In this document: positions 1-4,506 of the stretch, piece after piece | Position numbering within the stretch: the first letter of the stretch is position 1 | How the letters are laid out: the number at the start of each line of letters is the position of its first letter | Source: Pseudomonadota bacterium | GTDB taxonomy: Bacteria > Pseudomonadota > Alphaproteobacteria > Rhizobiales > Hyphomicrobiaceae | Direction of reading: 5' to 3' | Length of the DNA: 5,144 bases | Assembly (NCBI GenBank): GCA_023392135.1 | Contig: JAEVZQ010000397.1 | Location: 1 to 5,144 of the forward strand | Notes under the pieces: generated by a model | Seen by the model: the letters and a program-made list of their open reading frames with translations, nothing else | Database searches by the model: none | What the model was told of the DNA's origin: nothing | Translations under genes and position numbers: made by a program

Positions 1-632
1 TCCTCGAGCGCTACGGCATGACCGAAGCCGGCATGATCACATCGAATCCCTACAGCGCCGGCGAGCGGATCGCAGGGACCGTCGGCTATGCGCTGCCCGG
101 CATCTCGGTGAGGATCGCGACTCCGGAAGGGGTGCCGGTGCCAGTCGGCGAGGTCGGCGTGCTCGAGGTCAAGGGCCCCAACGTCTTCAAGGGCTACTGG
201 CGCAATCCGGAAAAAACCGAGGAAGAGTTCCGGCCGGATGGCTACTTCATCTCCGGCGACCTTGCGACAATGTCCGAGGACGGCCGCGTGACGATCGTCG
301 GCCGCGCCAAGGATCTCATCATATCCGGCGGCTTCAACGTCTACCCCAAGGAGATCGAGGAGGAGCTGAATGCCCTTCCGGGCGTGGGCGAATCCGCCGT
401 GGTCGGTGTTCCACACCCCGATTTCGGGGAAGGCGTTGTGGCAGTCCTGACCCCACAGCCCGGCGCGACACTGCCCGGCGAGGCAGAGGTGATCGCCGCG
501 CTAGCGGACCGGCTCGCCAAGTTCAAGCTCCCGAAGCGGGTTTTCGTGGCCAACGAGCTGCCGCGCAACGCGATGGGCAAGGTGCAGAAGGCTGAGCTGC
601 GGACTCAGTTCGCGAAGACATTCGCCGGATAA
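1..632 (+). CDS. matB: Malonyl-CoA synthetase (MatB), C-terminal part, 5' end outside window
   Basis: Cytoplasmic acyl-CoA synthetase expected to convert malonate, ATP and CoA to malonyl-CoA, AMP and PPi. The frame is open from the first bases (first full codon at 3-5, Leu) to TAA at 630-632, giving 209 residues. Full MatB proteins are near 500 residues, so roughly 300 are missing. Numbering from that Leu, I see the adenylation motif YGMTEAGM (4-11), VKGPNVFKGYW (56-66), the ribose-binding Asp in ISGDLA (D86), the hinge region GRAKDLIISGGFNVYPKE (100-117), and the catalytic-lysine motif PRNAMGKVQK near the end (K193). The run ERYGMTE followed by TSNPY, together with GFNVYPKEIE, is typical of rhizobial MatB rather than of generic fatty acyl-CoA ligases. 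Related methylmalonate or short dicarboxylate ligases remain possible, because the N-terminal substrate pocket is not in view. The gene converges on the minus-strand operon and shares no transcript with it. Confidence 0.85.
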   Translation, partial: LERYGMTEAGMITSNPYSAGERIAGTVGYALPGISVRIATPEGVPVPVGEVGVLEVKGPNVFKGYWRNPEKTEEEFRPDGYFISGDLATMSEDGRVTIVGRAKDLIISGGFNVYPKEIEEELNALPGVGESAVVGVPHPDFGEGVVAVLTPQPGATLPGEAEVIAALADRLAKFKLPKRVFVANELPRNAMGKVQKAELRTQFAKTFAG

Positions 633-646
633 TTCCAGACCAGAGC

Positions 647-674
647 TCGGGCTGACCTGCAACGGGCAGCCCGA
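647..674. terminator. Stem-loop after matB, possible terminator
   Basis: TCGGGCTG (647-654) pairs perfectly with CAGCCCGA (667-674) around a 12-nt loop. Two more G-C pairs are possible inside the loop. It begins 14 nt after the matB stop and lies between two convergent genes, which is where a terminator is expected. Neither strand has a T-tract after the stem, so it is not a canonical intrinsic terminator. It may act with Rho or mainly protect a 3' end. Confidence 0.45.
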
Positions 675-696
675 TGCATCTGCTTCCCCCCTGATC

Positions 697-730
697 GCGC
701 GGAAGGAAATTTAGCGGCCGAATTCCGCGC
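697..730. terminator. Stem-loop just after the PaaK-like gene stop, possible terminator
   Basis: GCGCGGAA (697-704) pairs perfectly with TTCCGCGC (723-730) over 8 bp. The 18-nt loop contains AAATTT. On the minus strand it starts 2 nt after the TAG of the PaaK-like gene, the last gene of the liv cluster. No U-tract follows on either strand. It is the second stem-loop in the 100-bp convergent gap, so each gene has its own hairpin close to its 3' end. Confidence 0.45.
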
Positions 731-732
731 CC

Positions 733-1971
733 CTACTCGTAGCTCCGCTCGTCAGCGATCACCTTGCCATCGTTGGGCAGGGTGCCAGGGGCCACCAGCT
801 CGACGACACCCTTCAGTTTCGTCACGTCCAGCAGAGTCTCAGTGACGCGGGCGGCGAGTGCCGGATTCTGCGTTTTGGATTCGGCCTTCAGGATCATCGT
901 GTCCTGCTCGTCGGTGCGGCCGACGACCAGGCGCACCCGGCCAAGCTCGGGATAGCGTTTCGCTACTGTCGCCACCTGACCCGGATGCACGAACATGCCC
1001 TTGACCTTGGTGGTCTGATCGGCACGGCCCAGCCAACCCTTGATACGCATGTTGGTTCGGCCGCAAGAGCTCGCACCCTCCATGACTGCGGAGAGGTCAC
1101 CCGTTGCCAGGCGGATCATCGGGTAGTCGCGATTGAACGAGGTCACGACGACTTCACCGACTTCGCCAGGTGGCAGCGGATCGCCCGTTCCCGGCTGCAC
1201 GATTTCGACGATCACGCCCTCGTCCACGATCATGCCGTCGAGCGCGGAGCTCTCGTACGCGATGACGCCGACATCTGCCGTTGCGTAGGTTTGTAAGACG
1301 GCGATGCCGCGATCCCTGTATTCCTGCCTGAGAGAGGGAAACAGCGCGCCGCCCGACACCACAGCGCGCTTGAATGACCTGATCTCCCGCCCGGCTTCCC
1401 TTGCTTTGTCGAGGAGGATCTTCAGGTAGTCCGGCACACCGATGTAAGCGGTCGGGCTCAGCCGGGCGATTGCCTCGAGCTGCTGCTCCGTGTTGCCGGG
1501 ACCTGCCGCTATCACCGTGCAGCCGAGCGCGCGCGCGCCGGCATCCATGATCCAGGCGCCCGGCGTCAGATGGTACGAGAACGTGTTGTGGACGATATCA
1601 CCCTTACGGAAGCCCGCAGCAAAGAGAGCCCGCGCCGAACGCCACCAGTCCGCTCCGAAGCCCTCCGGTTCCAGTATCGGGCCGGGGGACATGTAGATGC
1701 GGGCCATCTCCGGAGGACCCGCAGTGGCGAAGCCTCCAAACGGCAGTTGCGCAACCTGCAGCTCGGGAAGCGATGACTTGAGCAGGATCGGGAGCCTGGC
1801 CAGCGCTTCCCGGCTGGTGACGGCTGCCGGATCGAGATCGCCCAGCTGTCGCGCCCAGCCGGGCGCAAGCTCCTTGGCGCGTTGGATGAGGCCCGGCAGC
1901 AGGTTGAACAATGCGATCTCCCGCTGCTCGGGGTCGCGGGTTTCGAGCTGATCGAAATGAACAGACGTCAT
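733..1971 (-). CDS. PaaK-like (phenylacetate-CoA ligase family) adenylate-forming protein
   Basis: A 412-residue cytoplasmic protein of the phenylacetate-CoA ligase branch of AMP-forming enzymes (PaaK is about 430 residues). The N-terminal part holds PILLKSSLPELQ (61-72). Next come SGGALFP (206-212), the YGxSE-like TYATADVGVIAYE (228-240), GEVGEVVVTSFN (269-280), MIRLATGDLS (285-294, Asp292 likely binding ribose), the hinge-like GRADQTTKVKGMFVHPGQV (315-333) and a C-terminal NDGKV with Lys403. The expected phosphate loop SSGTTGxP is replaced by RIYMSPGPILEPE (91-103), which lacks the Thr-Thr-Gly core. Similar proteins follow livF in Bradyrhizobium-type genomes (from memory). A role in activating the imported carboxylate is inferred, and the true substrate is unknown. 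Start: ATG at 1971-1969, preceded by GAGGAG (1980-1975) with a short 3-nt gap. No better start lies nearby. It lies 165 nt after livF and may be transcribed separately. Confidence 0.8.
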   Translation of the reverse strand: MTSVHFDQLETRDPEQREIALFNLLPGLIQRAKELAPGWARQLGDLDPAAVTSREALARLPILLKSSLPELQVAQLPFGGFATAGPPEMARIYMSPGPILEPEGFGADWWRSARALFAAGFRKGDIVHNTFSYHLTPGAWIMDAGARALGCTVIAAGPGNTEQQLEAIARLSPTAYIGVPDYLKILLDKAREAGREIRSFKRAVVSGGALFPSLRQEYRDRGIAVLQTYATADVGVIAYESSALDGMIVDEGVIVEIVQPGTGDPLPPGEVGEVVVTSFNRDYPMIRLATGDLSAVMEGASSCGRTNMRIKGWLGRADQTTKVKGMFVHPGQVATVAKRYPELGRVRLVVGRTDEQDTMILKAESKTQNPALAARVTETLLDVTKLKGVVELVAPGTLPNDGKVIADERSYE

Positions 1972-1985
1972 GATCTCCTCGAAGT

Positions 1986-2017
1986 GTGGGAATCAGCGGC
2001 TGGTCGGATTATCCCAC
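1986..2017. other. Stem-loop in leader of the PaaK-like gene
   Basis: GTGGGA (1986-1991) and TCCCAC (2012-2017) form a perfect 6-bp inverted repeat with a 20-nt loop. In the minus-strand transcript the stem ends 5 nt before the Shine-Dalgarno run GAGGAG, so folding could affect ribosome access. It overlaps a GATAAT hexamer (minus strand, 2013-2008) that resembles a -10 box, but I see no acceptable -35 upstream. The structure is real in the sequence, while its function is a guess. Confidence 0.25.
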
Positions 2018-2066
2018 CTGTCGGTGCTAAAACCTACTGCGCCGGATCACCAGCCCGCCTCTCGTA

Positions 2067-2101
2067 GGGCACGACAGCGGCGGCCAATTGGCGCGGTGCC
2101 C
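2067..2101. other. Inverted repeat with internal palindrome, livF to ligase gap
   Basis: GGGCAC (2067-2072) pairs with GTGCCC (2096-2101). Inside the loop lies the perfect 10-bp palindrome GCCAATTGGC (2083-2092). The palindrome could be an operator half-site pair or simply part of a folded spacer. The 165-nt gap 1972-2136 contains no plausible gene. Confidence 0.25.
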
Positions 2102-2126
2102 AAAACGCCCTTCGCGGACACGGGCG
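2102..2126 (-). terminator. Weak intrinsic terminator-like hairpin after livF
   Basis: In the minus-strand transcript, CGCCC (2126-2122) pairs with GGGCG (2110-2106) around an 11-nt loop and is followed directly by UUUU (2105-2102). It starts 10 nt after the livF stop. The stem is only 5 bp but all G-C, so partial termination is plausible. This would lower transcription of the downstream PaaK-like gene relative to the transporter. Confidence 0.35.
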
Positions 2127-2136
2127 GGGAGCGTGC

Positions 2137-2958
2137 TCAGGCCAGCCAGCGCTTCCGCCGCTTGTAGGACTTCGATTCGCGGAAGCTCCTCCGATGTCCG
2201 CCACCCACGCCGAGATAGAACTCCTTCACATCCTCGTTCTCGCGCAGCTCCTGAGCCGCGCCATCGAGGACAACGCGGCCATTCTCCAGGATGTAACCAT
2301 ACGTGGCGTACTTCAGGGCGATATTCGTGTTCTGCTCCGCCAGCAGGAAGCTGACGCCTTCCCGTTCGTTCAGATTGTGAACGATCCCGAAGATCTCCTC
2401 CACGATCTGGGGCGCGAGACCCATCGATGGCTCATCGAGCAGAATCATCCTGGGCCGAGACATCAGGGCCCGGCCGATGGCTGTCATCTGCTGCTCGCCG
2501 CCGGAAGTGTAGCCGGCGAGACTGCTGCGGCGCTCCTTCAGCCGCGGAAAGTAGCTATAGACTTTCTCGAGGTCCTGCTGAATGGCACCGCCACCGTCGC
2601 GGCGGGTGAAAGCGCCCGTCAGCAGGTTTTCCTCGACACTCAGATGGCCGAAGCAGTGCCGGCCTTCCATGACCTGGATACAGCCGCGCCGGACCAGATC
2701 GTTGGGGGTCAGCCCGTCGACCCGCTCGCGGCTGAACTCAATCGTGCCCTTGGTGACTTCGCCCCGCTCCGACCGAATGAGGTTCGAAATCGCCTTGAGC
2801 GTGGTTGACTTGCCAGCACCGTTTGCGCCGAGCAATGCCACGACCCCGCCATCTGGCACCTTCAGGGACACGCCCTTCAGCACGAGGATGACGTGGTCGT
2901 AGATCACCTCGATGTTGTTGACCGATAGGATGGGGCTAGCCGGAGCGCTAGAGGTCAC
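2137..2958 (-). CDS. livF: Branched-chain amino acid type ABC transporter ATPase LivF
   Basis: One of the two cytoplasmic ATPases of a HAAT-family importer, powering uptake with LivG and the permeases LivH and LivM. From the GTG at 2958 the protein is 273 residues. It has Walker A GANGAGKST (44-52), Q-loop Gln95 in IQVMEGR, signature TSGGEQQM (151-158), Walker B MILLDEPSMG (171-180, Asp175 and Glu176) and LLAEQN (205-210), where LivF proteins carry Gln instead of the switch His. NEDVKEFYLG (241-250) is the usual LivF C-terminus. About 23 residues follow it, ending in the strongly basic SYKRRKRW, making the protein longer than E. coli LivF (about 237). The start is GTG 2958, with AGGA 8 nt upstream. 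The frame stays open to another GTG at 3018, but that lies within the loop of the livK-livF hairpin and would add residues not typical of the family. It follows livK by 102 nt. Confidence 0.93.
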   Translation of the reverse strand: MTSSAPASPILSVNNIEVIYDHVILVLKGVSLKVPDGGVVALLGANGAGKSTTLKAISNLIRSERGEVTKGTIEFSRERVDGLTPNDLVRRGCIQVMEGRHCFGHLSVEENLLTGAFTRRDGGGAIQQDLEKVYSYFPRLKERRSSLAGYTSGGEQQMTAIGRALMSRPRMILLDEPSMGLAPQIVEEIFGIVHNLNEREGVSFLLAEQNTNIALKYATYGYILENGRVVLDGAAQELRENEDVKEFYLGVGGGHRRSFRESKSYKRRKRWLA

Positions 2959-2966
2959 AGGCTCAA

Positions 2967-2970
2967 TCCT
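2967..2970 (-). promoter_or_regulatory. Ribosome binding site deciding the livF GTG start
   Basis: On the minus strand, AGGA (2970-2967) lies 8 nt before the GTG at 2958-2956. It sits between the end of the heptamer hairpin and the start codon. This supports the 273-residue form of LivF over the 293-residue reading from GTG 3018. Confidence 0.6.
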
Positions 2971-2975
2971 GAATT

Positions 2976-3054
2976 GGCGAATAGCGCGTAGCGAAATAGC
3001 AATACGAGGAAGATCCACTGCACCCTATTGGCTACTCGCCCTTCGCTATTCGCT
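2976..3054. repeat. Inverted arrays of degenerate heptamers between livK and livF
   Basis: On the minus strand, 3054-3027 reads as four consecutive heptamers: AGCGAAT, AGCGAAG, GGCGAGT, AGCCAAT. On the plus strand, 2976-3003 reads GGCGAAT, AGCGCGT, AGCGAAA, TAGCAAT. The two arms are inverted to each other, separated by about 23 nt, and include a perfect 10-bp pairing (GCGAATAGCG at 2977-2986 with CGCTATTCGC at 3044-3053) plus further matches up to the loop. The livK transcript could therefore fold into a long imperfect hairpin starting 6 nt after its stop codon and ending 17 nt before the livF start. Likely effects are stabilising the livK message or attenuating livF, as REP-like elements do elsewhere. 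Similar ATTCGCT-type arrays occur, as I recall, in Bradyrhizobium-group intergenic DNA, which is unverified here. Confidence 0.7.
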
Positions 3055-3060
3055 CACGTC

Positions 3061-4383
3061 TCATTCCACTTTGGAGCAATCGCGCGGCGTGATGTTCTTC
3101 TCCTTGGCGTAGGCTGCTGCCGTTTCCTTCACCATCGGCAGAAGGATGGAGTCGTCGCCCTCGTACCAATCGGAGATGATGTTCCATTTCTTGCCATCCC
3201 ACTGATGGATCCGCGCGAGTCGGGCGCCTTCATGATCCTCACACGAGAACTTCAATGGCCGGATCATGCCTTCGAAGCCGAGCTCCTTGATGCGCTCTTC
3301 CGTCAAGTTCAGGTTCTCGAATCCCCACCGGATCTGCTCGCCAGTGAGCGGCTTCTTACCGAACTTCTCCTGCGCCGTGCGGATCGCCTCCACGCCGATC
3401 ATGGAATTGATCAAGCCGCGGTTATAGAGGACATGGCCGATATCGCCGGGCTCCGCCGCGCCAATCTTCTTGGTGTAGACGTATTTTTCGACCTCGGCAT
3501 GCACCGGGAATTTGCCGGAGCCGTGCTGCAGCATCAGCGCCTTGTACCCTGCCGCCTGAGCACCAGCGGGGGTGACATCGGGCTCCGCACCCGACCACCA
3601 TCCGCCGATGATCTTGTCGCGCGGATAGGCAACAGCCGCGGCTTCCTTGATGGCCGTGGAATTCATCACGCCCCAGCCCCAAAGCAGAACGTAATCGGGC
3701 CGGTTCTGCCGAACCTGCAGCCACTGCGACTTCTGCTCGACACCAGGGTGCGTGACCGGGATCAGCAGGAGCTGGAAGCCATTCAACTCCGAGCGCTTCT
3801 GCAACAGCGGAATCGGCTCCTTGCCGTAGGGGCTATCATGATAGACGAGCGCGATCTTCTTGCCCTTGAGCTTGTCCATGCCGCCGAGCTCTTTGGCGAT
3901 ATGCTGAATGGCGACGTCCGCCGCCGTCCAATACGTGCCGAGCGCTATGAAATTCCACGTGAACACCGAGCCGTCGCGGCTATCCGAGCGGCCATAGCCG
4001 CCGGTCAGCAATGGGATTTTGTCGCCCGGTGCCTTCTCGGTGAGCGCGAAGGTAATGCCGGTCGAAAGCGGGGAGAAATAGCCGGCGCCGGTCGGGCCTT
4101 TGCCCTTGAGACGCTCATAACACTCGACGCCTTTGTCAGTCGCATAACCTGTTTCGCATTCCTCGAAAGCGATCTTGACGCCGTTTATGCCGCCGTCACG
4201 TTCATTGACGAGGTTCCAGTAGTCCGCAACGCCATTGGCGAAGGGAATGCCGTTCGGCGCATACGGGCCGGTCCGGTAGACGAGCGCCGGCAGGAACTGC
4301 TCGTTCTGTGCCTGTGCCGGCATGGCCGTAGCCAAGCCGGCAAATGCCGCGGCGACCGCCAGACCCCAACTCTTGCGAGCCAT
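3061..4383 (-). CDS. livK: Periplasmic solute-binding protein of HAAT-type ABC transporter (LivK-like)
   Basis: Secreted receptor that binds the solute in the periplasm and delivers it to the LivHM permease. The 440-residue product starts with a clear Sec signal peptide: basic MARK, a hydrophobic Ala-rich stretch (7-20) and an AQA cleavage site (23-25). The mature part begins QNEQFLPALVYRTGPYAPNG. The fold is type I periplasmic binding protein (Peripla_BP_6-like), with landmarks FEECETGY (73-80), GPTGAGYFSPLSTGIT (96-111), LTGGYGRSDSRDG (126-138), VYHDSPYGKEP (180-190) and LLWGWGVMNST (233-243). Four cysteines (76, 88, 381, 436) could form two disulfides after export. At 440 residues it is longer than E. 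coli LivK or LivJ (about 370), so the ligand may not be a branched-chain amino acid. The ATG at 4383 is chosen because AAGGAGG lies 9 nt upstream and a signal peptide follows directly. Stop TGA is at 3063-3061. It lies between livM and livF in the same orientation. Confidence 0.9.
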   Translation of the reverse strand: MARKSWGLAVAAAFAGLATAMPAQAQNEQFLPALVYRTGPYAPNGIPFANGVADYWNLVNERDGGINGVKIAFEECETGYATDKGVECYERLKGKGPTGAGYFSPLSTGITFALTEKAPGDKIPLLTGGYGRSDSRDGSVFTWNFIALGTYWTAADVAIQHIAKELGGMDKLKGKKIALVYHDSPYGKEPIPLLQKRSELNGFQLLLIPVTHPGVEQKSQWLQVRQNRPDYVLLWGWGVMNSTAIKEAAAVAYPRDKIIGGWWSGAEPDVTPAGAQAAGYKALMLQHGSGKFPVHAEVEKYVYTKKIGAAEPGDIGHVLYNRGLINSMIGVEAIRTAQEKFGKKPLTGEQIRWGFENLNLTEERIKELGFEGMIRPLKFSCEDHEGARLARIHQWDGKKWNIISDWYEGDDSILLPMVKETAAAYAKEKNITPRDCSKVE

Positions 4384-4392
4384 TCTTCTCAT

Positions 4393-4399
4393 CCTCCTT
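4393..4399 (-). promoter_or_regulatory. Strong ribosome binding site deciding the livK start
   Basis: AAGGAGG (4399-4393, minus strand) is a full Shine-Dalgarno match 9 nt before the ATG at 4383. The ATG at 4392-4390 abuts it with no spacing and cannot use it. In-frame starts further upstream (ATG 4455, GTG 4464) would put an Arg-rich extension of 24-27 residues before the signal peptide. A small GC hairpin (4407-4421, CCCGG and CCGGG arms) lies just upstream of this site. Confidence 0.75.
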
Positions 4400-4451
4400 G
4401 GTTTTACCCGGACCAGCCGGGCTCCTCGCGCGAGCCTTGTTCTCGTTCCAG

Positions 4452-4483
4452 GCATTGGGCCCACCGCTCCGCATTGCGGGCCC
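4452..4483. repeat. Direct repeat with GGGCCC cores upstream of livK
   Basis: GCATTGGGCCC (4452-4462) and GCATTGCGGGCCC (4471-4483) are near-identical direct copies about 20 nt apart, differing by a 2-nt insertion. GGGCCC is self-complementary, so the copies could also pair as a 6-bp stem with a 15-nt loop. They lie within the 123-nt livM-livK gap (4384-4506), which has no convincing gene. They could be a regulator site or an RNA structure that separates livM from livK expression. Confidence 0.3.
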
Positions 4484-4506
4484 GGCCTCTCCTCCTCGAC
4501 CGCTGC

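Noticed and set aside
2008..2013. GATAAT on the minus strand as -10 box for the PaaK-like gene
   Set aside because: At 16-18 nt upstream I find only poor -35 matches (about 2 of 6 bases), so a promoter cannot be supported from sequence alone.
2194..2808. Plus-strand open frame of 204 codons opposite livF
   Set aside because: It is in the same codon-aligned antisense register as livF, with no recognisable domain. livF carries all ABC ATPase motifs.
2959..3018. Longer LivF from GTG 3018
   Set aside because: The extra 20 residues translate the heptamer hairpin and do not look like LivF. GTG 2958 has AGGA at 8 nt.
4384..4464. Upstream start for livK at GTG 4464 or ATG 4455
   Set aside because: This would add an Arg-rich stretch before a complete signal peptide. 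The strong AAGGAGG at 4399-4393 is correctly spaced only for ATG 4383.
4202..4474. Minus-strand frame from ATG 4474, with purine run GAGGAGGAGAGG (4497-4486) 11 nt upstream, overlapping the start of livK out of frame
   Set aside because: The ribosome site is tempting, but the product (Gly, Arg and Ala rich, no motif) mostly reads livK in a wrong frame, and the same frame continues through livM as a shadow. A translated leader here cannot be excluded without ribosome profiling.
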